From assembly GCF_001005725.1 (NCBI RefSeq), contig NZ_LBIC01000006.1:1-64000 (forward strand): a stretch of 64,000 bases of DNA, given 5' to 3'. How positions within the stretch are numbered: position 1 is the stretch's first letter; each line of letters opens with the position of its first letter. A program made the translations under genes and the position numbers. Origin of the DNA: Sphingobium chungbukense (GTDB taxonomy: Bacteria; Pseudomonadota; Alphaproteobacteria; Sphingomonadales; Sphingomonadaceae). The notes under the pieces are model-generated. The model was given only the letters and a program-made list of their open reading frames with translations, was not told the DNA's origin and did no database searches. This document shows, piece after piece, positions 15,900 to 24,972 of this stretch.

Positions 15900-17965
15900 G
15901 CCACTCCCGGAAGTCGGAACGCCACCAGTTCGGCGCTGTAATTGCCGCCGCCGATGGCGACGACGATATATTGGCGGTTGTTCAGCATATAGGTCATCGG
16001 CGATCCGCTCTGCGGCGCGGGCATGTAGACCGCCCCTTTCTCCTCGCCGGTCGCCTTGTCATAGGCACGCAGCATCGCGCCCCTGATGCCATATTCATTG
16101 GTGTAGAAACCCGCCTCGCCACAGATCACCAAGCTCTTGGTGCAGAGCGGTCCCAGATTGCCCGCCCGGCCGGTGCGCGGAATCTTCAGTCCCTTCAACG
16201 CGGGATGGTTGCGGACATTGTCCGGCGTCTCGCCATGTGCGACCTGCCATTTGAGATCGCCCTTGCTGAGGTCGATCGCGGTGATGCGGCCATAGGGGGG
16301 CTTCAGCAGCGGCAGGCCCTGCACGAACAGGAATCCCGGGGGTGGGCCCGAACCCGGCTTCGCCGCGGGGGGCCGCATGAAAGGCGTGGGTGCGGTCGCG
16401 CCCATCGCCACCTGCGGGCGCACTTCGGAGCCTGCAATACCGTGCACCTGCGGAAATTCGGAGACGCTGGTGTCTTCGTTCGGGATGATCCCGATAACGG
16501 AAGGCTGGGTCTTCGAATAGACGAAGACGGTATGGCTTTCAGGATCGTAGCAGCCGCCGGGCCAGTTGGTCCCACCCTGGATCCCCGGGACGGAGATGGT
16601 GCCCCAACGCCCCGGCTTGCTGACCACAGGCGGCGTGTAGAGCGGTCCGATCTTATACTGTTTCACCAGCTCCACCGCCTGCTTGCGCAGTTCCGGCGTG
16701 AAGTCGATGAGGTCGTCGATGCCGACGCCCTGTACGTCATAGGCGGGCGGCTTGGTCGGGAAGGGCTGGGTCCTGGCATACCATTCGCCCGGCACGTCGC
16801 CCGCCTCCACAGGGCGCTCGACGATAGGCCAGATCGGCTGTCCATTGGTGCGGTCGAGCACATAAAGGAAGCTTTGCTTGGTCGGCTGGGCCAGCGCCTT
16901 CACCGTCTTCCCGTTCACCGGAATATCGCACAGGATCGGCGCGCAGGGGATGTCGCGGTCCCACAGGCCATGGTGGACGAGTTGATAATGCCAGCGCCGT
17001 ACGCCCGTCTCCAGGTCGAGGGCGACGAGCGACTCCCCGAACAGGGCGTTGCCGCGACGGAACATGCCCATCTCATCCCCGGTTGGCAGTTCCACCGGCA
17101 CATAGACCAGTCCCAGTTCCTCGTCGGCCGACATTTCCGCCCAGACGCCGCCATTGCCCGCTTCGTCGGCATCGCCGTTCAGCCAGCTATCATAGCCATA
17201 TTCGCCCTTTTTCGGGATGGTATGGAAGATCCACTTGCGCTTCCCCGTGCGGACATCGAAACCGCGCACATAGCCCTTCACATTCTTGCGCACCGCCGGC
17301 ACGTCACCCGCCGTATGCGCCGCGCCGACCACGACGACATCACGGGCGATGAGGGGCGTCGCATGCAGGCCGACATCGGCGGTTTCGGGATCGATCTCCT
17401 GATCGAAATCCTTCTTGAGATCGACCACCCCGTCCACGCCGAAAGCGGGATCGGGAAGCCCGGTCGCCGCATCGAGCGAAACCAGCTGATAGCCGATGGT
17501 CACGAACAGGATGCGCTCCTGCTTACCGTCGGTCCAGTAGGAGCAGCCATGGCCCGAAAGCTGGCGCGGGGAGTTGAGTGCGCGTTGCCCCTCGTCCTTG
17601 CGGTACATCCAGAGCAGTTCGCCAGTCGCAGCGTCGATCGCCACGCAATCGCGGCGCGACCCGGCAGTCAGGAAGAGCCGTCCCTTGATCAGCAGCGGCG
17701 TCGGTTCGAACTGATATTCCTTGCGCGCGCCCAATATATCGGTCTTGAAGCTCCACGCGACCTGGAGGTCGCCGAAATTCTCGGCATTGATCTGATCGAG
17801 CGGCGAATAGCGCGTATTGGCCTGGTCGGCCGCATAATGGCGCCATTCGGTATCCGGCCCACCGGGCAGTTCCTGCGCCATCGCGCGCCGAACCGGGGCT
17901 GTCCCGATGGTCGCGGCGACCGCGACGGTCCCGCCCAACAGCCTGCGTCGGGTGATCTTGAACAT
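15896..17965 (-). CDS. PQQ-dependent dehydrogenase, Tat-exported
   Basis: This is a 689-residue quinoprotein. The N-terminus MFKITRRRLLGGTVAVAATIG is a twin-arginine signal, so the enzyme may be exported folded. The propeller starts EWRHYAADQANTRYSPLDQI, and the core motif LVHHGLWDRDIPCAPIL aligns with the same branch as the 641-residue enzyme. A Pro/Gly-rich insert (KPGSGPPPGF) lies in the last third. It is paired with the overlapping cytochrome c gene. It probably performs a different oxidation step (alcohol, aldehyde or lactol) from the first PQQ enzyme, as the two are clearly diverged. Confidence 0.88.
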   Translation of the reverse strand: MFKITRRRLLGGTVAVAATIGTAPVRRAMAQELPGGPDTEWRHYAADQANTRYSPLDQINAENFGDLQVAWSFKTDILGARKEYQFEPTPLLIKGRLFLTAGSRRDCVAIDAATGELLWMYRKDEGQRALNSPRQLSGHGCSYWTDGKQERILFVTIGYQLVSLDAATGLPDPAFGVDGVVDLKKDFDQEIDPETADVGLHATPLIARDVVVVGAAHTAGDVPAVRKNVKGYVRGFDVRTGKRKWIFHTIPKKGEYGYDSWLNGDADEAGNGGVWAEMSADEELGLVYVPVELPTGDEMGMFRRGNALFGESLVALDLETGVRRWHYQLVHHGLWDRDIPCAPILCDIPVNGKTVKALAQPTKQSFLYVLDRTNGQPIWPIVERPVEAGDVPGEWYARTQPFPTKPPAYDVQGVGIDDLIDFTPELRKQAVELVKQYKIGPLYTPPVVSKPGRWGTISVPGIQGGTNWPGGCYDPESHTVFVYSKTQPSVIGIIPNEDTSVSEFPQVHGIAGSEVRPQVAMGATAPTPFMRPPAAKPGSGPPPGFLFVQGLPLLKPPYGRITAIDLSKGDLKWQVAHGETPDNVRNHPALKGLKIPRTGRAGNLGPLCTKSLVICGEAGFYTNEYGIRGAMLRAYDKATGEEKGAVYMPAPQSGSPMTYMLNNRQYIVVAIGGGNYSAELVAFRLPGVA

Positions 17966-18018
17966 CGCGCTTTCGGCCCCTTCCCTTTATCTTTTCCGCG
18001 CTGTCGAATGGCCGCGGC

Positions 18019-19503
18019 TTACCAGCTCACCGCGATATATTTGGCCTCGCAATATTCGAGCAGGCCATGATGTCCGCCTTCCCGACCAAGACCGCTTTGC
18101 TTGACCCCGCCGAAGGGGGCGGCCGCGTCGGACACGAGACCGCGATTGATCGCTACCATACCCGCCTCGATACGCTCGGCCATTTGCAGGCCGCGTTTGA
18201 GATCGTCGGTGTAGACATAGGCGGCAAGGCCATATTCGGTCGCATTGGCGAGCGCCACCGCCTCCCCCGGGTCATCGAACGGGATCACCGCGGCGACCGG
18301 GCCGAACACTTCGGTCGTCAGTATCTCCGAACCGGGCTGGACATTCGCGATGACGGACGGCGGATAGAAGAAACCCACGCCAGCCGGTGCCTTTCCGCCC
18401 AGCTTCACCTGGGCTCCACGTCGAACCGCATCCGCCACCAGATGCTCGATCTTCTCGATCGCCCGCCTGTTGATCATCGCACCGCACTGGGTCGCGCCCT
18501 CGATCCCGGGGCCTATCTTCATTGCGCCCATGCGTTCCACCAGCTTCGCGACGAACGCGTCATGGATGCCGCGCTGGACATAGAAGCGGTTGGCCGCCGT
18601 ACAGGCTTCCCCGGCATTGCGCATCTTGGCGATCATCGCGCCTTCGATCGCTTCGTCGATGTTCGCATCGTCCAGCACCAGGAAGGGCGCGTTGCCGCCC
18701 AGTTCCATGGACGAGCTGATGACCTGATCCGCCGCCTGGCGCAGCAGGATGCGCCCGACCTCGGTGGAGCCGGTGAAGGACAATTTGCGCACGCGCGGGT
18801 CATGCAGGATGTCGTTGCAGAGCGGCCCCGGATCGCTGGCGTTGACGACGTTGACGACGCCCGCCGGCACCCCGGCCCGGCGCATGATCTCCGCGACGGC
18901 CAGCGCCGTCAGCGGGGTTTCCTCGGCGGGCTTCAGAATGCAGGTGCAGCCTGCCGCCAGCGCCGGGGCGATCTTGCGCGTCGCCATGGCGGCCGGGAAG
19001 TTCCAGGGGGTGATCAGCAAGGCGATGCCGATCGGCTGATATTGCACCATGATCCGATTGGCCCCCGATGGGGAGACGGCCAGCTCACCATTGATGCGCA
19101 CCGCCTCCTCCGCATACCAGCGGAAGAATTCGGCGGCATAGGCCACCTCGCCCCGGGCGTCGGACAGCGCCTTGCCGTTTTCCAGCGCGATGAGCTGCGC
19201 CAGCCATTCCTGCTCCGCCATCATGGCATGAAAGCAGGCGAGCAGGATGTCGGCGCGCTTGCGTGGCGCGGTCGCCGCCCATGCCGCTGACGCTGCAGCC
19301 GCGGCGTCCACGGCGGCCCTGCCCTCGGCGGAGCTTGCGTCCGCCACCGAAGTCAGCACCGTTTCGGTCGCCGGGTTGAGAATATCGATGCGCTTTCCGC
19401 TGGTGGCGGGCACCCATACCTCACCGATCAGCAGGTCGGTCGGAATGGCGAAAGGACCGGCATGGCCGTCCGTCGTCGTGCAGGTGAAGCTTTCGGTTGT
19501 CAT
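18019..19503 (-). CDS. NAD(P)-dependent aldehyde dehydrogenase (succinate-semialdehyde type)
   Basis: The 494-residue cytoplasmic enzyme belongs to the aldehyde dehydrogenase superfamily. Seen are the Rossmann segment ITPWNFPAAMATRKIAPALAAG, the catalytic Glu region SSMELGGNAPFLVLDD (about residue 265) and the nucleophile Cys in NAGEACTAANRFYV (about 300). The C-terminus AAPFGGVKQSGLGREGGHHGLLEYCE is that of the GabD-like subgroup. It turns an aldehyde into the acid that the CoA transferase could use. It lies between the Fe-type alcohol dehydrogenase and the PQQ dehydrogenase genes in the same operon. Confidence 0.92.
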   Translation of the reverse strand: MTTESFTCTTTDGHAGPFAIPTDLLIGEVWVPATSGKRIDILNPATETVLTSVADASSAEGRAAVDAAAAASAAWAATAPRKRADILLACFHAMMAEQEWLAQLIALENGKALSDARGEVAYAAEFFRWYAEEAVRINGELAVSPSGANRIMVQYQPIGIALLITPWNFPAAMATRKIAPALAAGCTCILKPAEETPLTALAVAEIMRRAGVPAGVVNVVNASDPGPLCNDILHDPRVRKLSFTGSTEVGRILLRQAADQVISSSMELGGNAPFLVLDDANIDEAIEGAMIAKMRNAGEACTAANRFYVQRGIHDAFVAKLVERMGAMKIGPGIEGATQCGAMINRRAIEKIEHLVADAVRRGAQVKLGGKAPAGVGFFYPPSVIANVQPGSEILTTEVFGPVAAVIPFDDPGEAVALANATEYGLAAYVYTDDLKRGLQMAERIEAGMVAINRGLVSDAAAPFGGVKQSGLGREGGHHGLLEYCEAKYIAVSW

Positions 19504-19523
19504 GATGAGCCTTGTTCGAAAAG

Positions 19524-20759
19524 TCAGACTGATTTGAGCGCAGCCCGCTCGCCCGCGAAGGCGGCGCGCGTGATGCTCTGCATCGCCGGGAGATCGAGGG
19601 GACGAGGGTTGTTTTTGACCAGACGGGCGGCATTCAGCGCATTTTCCGCGACGAAATCCTGTTGGTCGGCCTTCAGGCCCAGCGCAGCAAGCGAGCGGGG
19701 AATGCCAACGCGACCGAGCAGGCCGGCGACCGCGTCGATGAAGGCCTGCGACATCTCTGCTTCCGGCGCGTCGGACAATTTGACGGCCCGCGCCAGTTCG
19801 GCAAAGGCCGGAATGCAGAAAGGCTGATTGAACTGCATGACATAGGGCAGCAGCGTCGCCACCCCATCGCCATGGGCAGTATGTGTCAGGTTGCCGACAG
19901 GATATTGCAAGGCGTGCGCTGCCGCGGTGCCTGCGGTACCAAAGGCGCAGCCCGCCGCCAGCGCGGCCAGCATCAGCCCTTCGCGCGCCTCGACATCACC
20001 GCCGTCACGATAGGCCCGTTCCAGGAACAGGAAGATATTGGCGACGGCAAGCCGGGCAAAATGGTCGGACAGCAGATTCTTGCCGACGAACACATGATCC
20101 TGCGTCAGCATGGGGTCGGCGGCGCGCGCCAGGGTGGTATAGGCCTCCACCGCGTGCGTCAGTGCGTCGGCGCCCGAACAGGCGGTCAGGGCGGGCGGAC
20201 AGGTGATGGTCAGTTCCGGGTCGCAAATTGCGATCAGGGGGATGAGATGAGGGCTGGCGATACCGACCTTGGCGCCGCGTTCCTCGTCGGACACCACGGC
20301 GACGGGCGTCACTTCCGATCCTGTACCGGCGGTCGTCGGCATGGCGATCAGCGGCATGACCGGCCCGGGCACCGCGAATTCGCCATAATAGGACCGGATA
20401 TCCCCACCGTGGGTCATCAGGACCGCAACCACCTTCGCCATGTCCATGGAACTGCCGCCGCCTATGCCGACCAAAAGATCGGGCGCGAAGCCGCGTACTT
20501 CCTCGACGCAGGCCTCGATCGATCCAAGCGGCAGGTCCGGGATCGTCCGGTCGAAGACATGGACATCCATGCCGTGGGCGTGCAGATCGGCCACCATGGC
20601 GTGGAATTCGGGCTGCGCCGCCTGCCGCTCGTCGGTGCAAAGCAGGGCGCGCTTGCCCAATGGGCTGGCAGCAGCGCCCAGCGCGTGGCGCTGTCCGCGC
20701 CCGAACAGGACGGAACGAGGGAGGCGAAGAGCGCCGAAAGCGGGAGGGGCGTCGCTCAC
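19524..20759 (-). CDS. Iron-containing alcohol dehydrogenase
   Basis: This is a 411-residue group III alcohol dehydrogenase. The NAD-binding motif GGGSSMDMAK (about residues 98-107) and TTAGTGSEVTP are present. Metal ligands are present as Asp/His in ADALTHAVEAY, His in GTAAAHALQYP and His in NLTHTAHGDG. It interconverts an alcohol and an aldehyde with NAD(P), and could also be a maleylacetate reductase-like enzyme. The start overlaps the end of the preceding cytochrome c gene by 4 bp. It is followed after 20 bp by the aldehyde dehydrogenase gene, so alcohol to aldehyde to acid is the natural reading. Confidence 0.9.
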   Translation of the reverse strand: MSDAPPAFGALRLPRSVLFGRGQRHALGAAASPLGKRALLCTDERQAAQPEFHAMVADLHAHGMDVHVFDRTIPDLPLGSIEACVEEVRGFAPDLLVGIGGGSSMDMAKVVAVLMTHGGDIRSYYGEFAVPGPVMPLIAMPTTAGTGSEVTPVAVVSDEERGAKVGIASPHLIPLIAICDPELTITCPPALTACSGADALTHAVEAYTTLARAADPMLTQDHVFVGKNLLSDHFARLAVANIFLFLERAYRDGGDVEAREGLMLAALAAGCAFGTAGTAAAHALQYPVGNLTHTAHGDGVATLLPYVMQFNQPFCIPAFAELARAVKLSDAPEAEMSQAFIDAVAGLLGRVGIPRSLAALGLKADQQDFVAENALNAARLVKNNPRPLDLPAMQSITRAAFAGERAALKSV

Positions 20760-21154
20760 TTCCTGCTACCATCCGCGCCATATTGTTTCAGATAGGCTAT
20801 GATGTCAGCGCGATCCTGAGGCGCAGCCATGCCGGGGAAGACCATCTTCGTGCCGGGCACCAGCTTCGAGGGGCCCTGCAACAATTTGTCGATGCTGGCT
20901 TCGTCCCATTTGATACCGGATGCCTTGATCGCCGGAGAATAGCGATACCCCGCCTCCCCTCCTGCCATGCGGCCGACAACGCCGTTGAGCGCGGGACCAA
21001 TCGAACCTGTCGGGTTCGGACCGACCTTGTGACAAACCGCACAACGCGCAAAAAGCTGCTGCCCGTGCGCCGGATTCCCCTTCGGCGCTGGGGCGGCGAT
21101 CGCCGTGCCGGCAATGGCGGCACCGACGCCCATAGTGAATATCCAAGTCTTCAC
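20756..21154 (-). CDS. Periplasmic class I cytochrome c
   Basis: The 132-residue protein has a signal peptide (MKTWIFTMGVGAAIAGTAIA) and the haem motif CAVCH at about residue 38-42, followed by KVGPNPTGSIGPALNGVVGR. The axial Met is in KLVPGTKMVFPGM. This is the c2/c550-like mitochondrial-type pattern and differs from the other two cytochromes of the locus. It may be a general electron carrier shared by the PQQ enzymes. It overlaps the alcohol dehydrogenase gene by 4 bp. Confidence 0.87.
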   Translation of the reverse strand: MKTWIFTMGVGAAIAGTAIAAPAPKGNPAHGQQLFARCAVCHKVGPNPTGSIGPALNGVVGRMAGGEAGYRYSPAIKASGIKWDEASIDKLLQGPSKLVPGTKMVFPGMAAPQDRADIIAYLKQYGADGSRK

Positions 21155-21239
21155 CTAAACAATCTCCTATCGAGCCCTGGAGCCGCAATGTTCCGCAAAA
21201 ATCATGAGTATGTTCGTCCTTGGAAACTGCCGCGCGACA

Positions 21240-22556
21240 TCACGCCTGCATTCCCTTCCCGTCGCGAAGCTTTCGCGAAGCATCGATCCGCAGGAACAAT
21301 GCCGCCGCGATCAGGCACAGGACGGACAACACCGCAAAGGCCGCGAACCATCCGCTCATGCTGACGATATAACCGGTCACCGCGGCGGCCACCGCTGCGC
21401 CCATATTACCGAGCGTGTTCATGACCGCCGACACCGATCCCGCATATTCGCCGCCGATATCGAGCGTCACGGCCCAGGACACGCCGACGGTCAATTCCAG
21501 TCCGAACAAGGCTATGCAGAAGCACAATATGCTCGGCACCGGCTGGTCGATCGCCGCCGCCAGCGGGATCATCGCCGCCGCCATCAGGAAACCGACCACC
21601 GCCACGCCCCTGCGCGCCATCTTCAACCCGGCGCCGCGCTTCACCAGCAGGTCGGACACCCATCCACCCATCAGGTCGCCGACCACGCCCGCCATCAGCG
21701 GCAGGCTGGCGAACAGGCCCATCACGGCGATGTCGAACCCGCGCGCATCGTGCAGATATTTGGGAAACCAGGTCAGGAAGATGTTGATGCAATAGGCGTA
21801 GCAGAAATACATGGCCGACAGCACCCAGAGTTGCGAATTGGCGAGCAGGTGGCGCCACGGCACATTGACCCGCGCCCGCCCTTGACCAAGCGCGCCCTCG
21901 ATCATGGCGAGCTCCGCCCCGTTTACCGAGGGATGCTCGCGCGGCGTGTCGCGATAGTAGCAGAACCACAAAGCCGCCCAGGCGATGCCGATCAGCGCGA
22001 ACGCCAGAAACGGCATGCGCCAGCCGAACTGGACGATCAGCAGTGCGACGAAAACCGGCGTCACCGCCCCACCCAGCCGCGCACCCGCATGGGTGACGCC
22101 CTGCGCCCAGCCGCGTTCCGACGGCAGCATCCAGCGCGACAGCGACCGCGTCGCGATCGGAAACGCACCCGCCTCTCCCATGCCGAAGAGGAAGCGGCAG
22201 ACCATCATCGATCCGGCCGACCAGGTCAGCGCCGTGGCGGCCGTGAAGGTCGACCACCACAAGACCACGCCGGTCAAGGCGCGACGCGGCCCGAACCTGT
22301 CGCCCAGCCAGCCGCCCGGAATCTGGAACAGCGCATAGGCGATCGAGAAGGACGCGAAAATCCAGCCCATCGTCACCGGCGAGAAGCCATATTCCTTCTC
22401 GATCACCGGCGCCGCCGTGGCGATCACGACACGGTCCATATAGGTGATGAGATAGGCCAGCACCGTCAGCCAAAGGACGGCATGGCGAGCACGCGTGGGA
22501 CGCGCCACCCCGGCGGCCGTGTCGCGCCGTTCCATGAGGCTTGCCTCGCCGGTCAC
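21240..22556 (-). CDS. MFS transporter, anion:cation symporter type, second copy
   Basis: The 438-residue carrier has 12 helices. ITYMDRVVIATAAPVIEKEYGF is helix 1 and GGWLGDRFGPRRALTG is the loop 2-3 motif. The central charged loop (REHPSVNGAELAMIEGAL) matches the ACS family. The start GTG overlaps the end of the amidohydrolase gene by 4 bp; an ATG eight codons in (22535) is an alternative start. It is related to, but different from, the carrier at 7-8.4 kb. Two organic-anion carriers in one regulon suggest two import products, or uptake of both the substrate and its oxidised form. Confidence 0.88.
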   Translation of the reverse strand: MTGEASLMERRDTAAGVARPTRARHAVLWLTVLAYLITYMDRVVIATAAPVIEKEYGFSPVTMGWIFASFSIAYALFQIPGGWLGDRFGPRRALTGVVLWWSTFTAATALTWSAGSMMVCRFLFGMGEAGAFPIATRSLSRWMLPSERGWAQGVTHAGARLGGAVTPVFVALLIVQFGWRMPFLAFALIGIAWAALWFCYYRDTPREHPSVNGAELAMIEGALGQGRARVNVPWRHLLANSQLWVLSAMYFCYAYCINIFLTWFPKYLHDARGFDIAVMGLFASLPLMAGVVGDLMGGWVSDLLVKRGAGLKMARRGVAVVGFLMAAAMIPLAAAIDQPVPSILCFCIALFGLELTVGVSWAVTLDIGGEYAGSVSAVMNTLGNMGAAVAAAVTGYIVSMSGWFAAFAVLSVLCLIAAALFLRIDASRKLRDGKGMQA

Positions 22557-23932
22557 GGACGGCCTCCACAGGCATCATCCGCGCGGCCGATACAGGTCTG
22601 CCAGATCGTCGACACCTTGTTGCCCGCTATATAGACGGCATCGATGGCACGGCTATTGCGGATATCCGCAGTCGGATCACGACCCAGCACCAGCAGGTCG
22701 GCCCATTTGCCCGGCGCGACCGTGCCGATATCGTTGGCGCCCATGAACTCCGCATTGGCGCTGGTGGCGGCGGTGAGCGCCTGCATCGGCGTCAGGCCCG
22801 CCTTGACCATCAGTTCCAGCTCCCAATGCGCGAAATAGCCGGGAAAACGGGCCGTGGGACCACTGTCCGTACCCATGCCGTAGCGGATGCCAGCCTTCAC
22901 CTCGCGCGCGAAATTGTCCATCGCATGTTGCAGGGTCGGCGCATATTTGGGGAAGTTCGGCGCCGCCGCCAGCTTCGCCGCCCGCTCCGGACTGGCCAGT
23001 TCCTTCAACACCGCGGGAGTCACCCCGCGCGCGAAAAACGGATCGTCCAGGAAAGGCAGCGTCTTGTAGGTGAAGGACGCTTCGCGGCTCAAGGTGGCGG
23101 CCATCTGCCACACGCCCTTCGCCTTCATCTGGCTGAGCAGCGCGTCGTCCACGGCACGGTCGCGCACCGAATGGGCAAAGGCATCCACCCCTTCCCGCGC
23201 CAGTTCGGCTGCATTGTCATAATAGAAGATATGGGCGACGGTCTTCTTACCCTTCCTATGCGCCTCATCGATCACCGCGCTGCTGATCTGCGGCGGCATG
23301 CGCTCTTCCAGCATGCCGAACTCGTCGTCGACCCACAGCTTGATAAGGTCGGCGCCATGGGAGGCTTCCTTGTCGACCATCGCCCGCGCTTCGCCGGGTG
23401 TCGCAACCGACTGGTCGAGGCCGGGGACACCGCCGTAGCTGCCCTTGAACACCACGCCCTGCCCCACGGTATAGACCCGCGACATCGCCGTACGGCCCTT
23501 GCGCATCTGCTGGATCGGGAAGATCAGGTCCTTCTCGGTGCCCAGCGTCTGGACGGCGGTGACACCATAGGCGGCATAGATGCCGAGCTGCTTCTCGATA
23601 TTCTCGGGCGTCTGATATTGGAGATTCTGGGTTATGCCGTCGACCAGCCCCAGATGGACATGGCTATCGATCAGGCCGGGCATCAGATATTTGCCCTTCA
23701 GCCTTTCGACCTTCGCGCCCGCCGGCACCTTGAGCTTCGCGGATGGCCCGACCCAGCTAATCCGCCCATCCGTCATGACGAGCGCCTGGTTTGTCGCCGG
23801 CGCCTTCCCCGTCCCATCGATCAGCGTGAAATCACGCAGCACCGTCGTTTCCGCGACCGCCGCCGGAAGTCCGGCAAGCATGGCGACGGTCAAACTGACG
23901 ATTGAGAATCCGGCTTTCATGGCAGACCGCAT
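22553..23932 (-). CDS. Secreted metal-dependent amidohydrolase
   Basis: The protein has about 459 residues. The ATG at 23932 has a ribosome-binding site (GGGAGAGG) at proper distance; the ATG at 23938 is too close to it. A signal peptide (MKAGFSIVSLTVAMLAGLPAAVAE) predicts periplasmic location. Amidohydrolase signatures are DSHVHLG at about residue 90-95, a possible carboxylated Lys in LIKLWVDDE, His in KKTVAHIFYYD and Asp in GMGTDSGPT. It hydrolyses an amide, ester or cyclic bond of the incoming compound. It heads the 8.5-kb operon running down to 15.4 kb, under operator 5. Confidence 0.88.
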   Translation of the reverse strand: MRSAMKAGFSIVSLTVAMLAGLPAAVAETTVLRDFTLIDGTGKAPATNQALVMTDGRISWVGPSAKLKVPAGAKVERLKGKYLMPGLIDSHVHLGLVDGITQNLQYQTPENIEKQLGIYAAYGVTAVQTLGTEKDLIFPIQQMRKGRTAMSRVYTVGQGVVFKGSYGGVPGLDQSVATPGEARAMVDKEASHGADLIKLWVDDEFGMLEERMPPQISSAVIDEAHRKGKKTVAHIFYYDNAAELAREGVDAFAHSVRDRAVDDALLSQMKAKGVWQMAATLSREASFTYKTLPFLDDPFFARGVTPAVLKELASPERAAKLAAAPNFPKYAPTLQHAMDNFAREVKAGIRYGMGTDSGPTARFPGYFAHWELELMVKAGLTPMQALTAATSANAEFMGANDIGTVAPGKWADLLVLGRDPTADIRNSRAIDAVYIAGNKVSTIWQTCIGRADDACGGRP

Positions 23933-23954
23933 ATCCATCCTCTCCCAGATCTAT

Positions 23955-23971
23955 TTCATATCCTATATGAT
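23955..23971. promoter_or_regulatory. GntR-regulon operator 5 (amidohydrolase operon)
   Basis: TTCATAT-CCT-ATATGAT has one mismatch to the palindrome. On the minus strand it reads ATCATAT-AGG-ATATGAA, with the same spacer as operator 2. It lies 23 bp upstream of the amidohydrolase start. The rest of 23972-24078 holds a loose 8-bp inverted repeat (24007-24014 and 24044-24051) and nothing else. Confidence 0.65.
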
Positions 23972-24078
23972 CTGGTAAAATGGTGGTAAGTGGTCGACGC
24001 GGGTACGTCAAGTGACTTTCCCGCCTTCCCGAAACTCCGCAGACACTTGACTCGCGCGCCCCGTGCCAGGCCGCGCGT

Positions 24079-24804
24079 TCAGCCGCGAGACGTGCCGTTC
24101 GCCCTGTCCATCCGCTGTTGCGAACATGTCAGATGATCGCGCACCGACTGTTCGGCCGCGGCGGGATCATGCGCCAGCAAAGCGGCGATGATGCGCTGGT
24201 GTTCCCGCGCCGCCACCTCGGGCGCATTGGGCTGCGCACTGTTCTGATAGAGCGAGCGGAAAATCTGGAGATGCGCGTGCAGCCGCTCAATCGTCTCCTC
24301 GATCAGGCGGTTTCCGCTACCCTTCGCGATCAGCCGATGGAGTTGAGCATCCGCCTCCGCGAAACGGGCATAGGCCTGCTCGTCGCGCTCGACGACCGCG
24401 TCCATGTCGGCCTGGATCGCCTGGAGGATGGACAGCGCCTCATCATCCATATGCTCGGCCGCGCACGCGGCGGCATAGGGCTCGATCAGCAAGCGCAGCG
24501 TATAGAGGTCGTGCACCTCCTCCGGCGTCATCTGCGGACTGGCGCGGTAGCCGACATTGGTCGTCTTGTAGACGAGCTTCTCCGCTTCGAGCTGACTGAG
24601 CGCTTCGCGAATCGGCGTCTGCGAAATACCCAGTTGCCGGGCGACAGTGTCGATCGGAATGCGCTCTCCCGGCGCGATCTTCACGGTCATCAACAAGGAG
24701 AGAAGATGGTCATAGGCGCGCTCCACCAGCGTAGGTCCTGAAGTGGAACGAGCCGGGAGAGCGTTGGCGCCCAGGGGCTGGGACATGTTTTGCAGATCGG
24801 ACAT
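24079..24804 (-). CDS. GntR-family regulator with FCD ligand domain
   Basis: The protein has 241 residues. The winged helix spans about residues 27-92, with ERAYDHLLSLLMTVKIAPGERI and the recognition helix QLGISQTPIREALSQLEAEKL. The FCD effector domain follows (DLYTLRLLIEPYAAACAAEH), with candidate metal ligands in EADAQLHRLI, REHQRIIAAL and VRDHLTCS. FCD regulators are usually repressors released by organic acids. It is the only regulator in the catabolic locus. A half-conserved copy of the six-site palindrome sits upstream of its own start, which supports autoregulation and makes it the best candidate to bind all six sites. Confidence 0.9.
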   Translation of the reverse strand: MSDLQNMSQPLGANALPARSTSGPTLVERAYDHLLSLLMTVKIAPGERIPIDTVARQLGISQTPIREALSQLEAEKLVYKTTNVGYRASPQMTPEEVHDLYTLRLLIEPYAAACAAEHMDDEALSILQAIQADMDAVVERDEQAYARFAEADAQLHRLIAKGSGNRLIEETIERLHAHLQIFRSLYQNSAQPNAPEVAAREHQRIIAALLAHDPAAAEQSVRDHLTCSQQRMDRANGTSRG

Positions 24805-24831
24805 CGTCTCGGCTTATAATGGAGAATGCAA

Positions 24832-24848
24832 AACATATAGGATATTTT
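24832..24848. promoter_or_regulatory. GntR-regulon operator 6 (gntR promoter)
   Basis: AACATAT-AGG-ATATTTT keeps the core CATAT-AGG-ATAT of the palindrome and lies 28 bp upstream of the regulator gene. It is the weakest copy, as expected for an autoregulated gene. The stretch 24849-24972 shows nothing else. Confidence 0.5.
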
Positions 24849-24972
24849 CGTCCCCATTGCGACGACGCTGTTGCATAGGCGAGCATGACCGTTTCCGAGG
24901 CGCCGACCGTCGCCTGGAGGGTATGCATGCGGGAATGCCGCGGAACATGGTTCAGCGGCCTGTCCGGCAAGA

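Noticed and set aside
11018-17965. Methanol or lanthanide-type (XoxF) dehydrogenase assignment for the two PQQ enzymes
   Set aside because: The DWxxYGRD-type opening and the VHHxxWDxDxP core point to the glucose/quinate/polyol branch, and the typical Cys-Cys disulphide ring motif of methanol dehydrogenases is not evident.
15971-18070. A 699-codon open frame on the plus strand opposite the Tat-exported PQQ dehydrogenase
   Set aside because: The minus strand encodes a clear quinoprotein. The opposite frame is Arg/His/Asp-rich without any family motif, a normal shadow in high-GC DNA.
24007-24051. An 8-bp inverted repeat GTCAAGTG...CACTTGAC downstream of the gntR gene
   Set aside because: The arms are 29 bp apart and lack a T-run, so neither a terminator nor an operator can be claimed.
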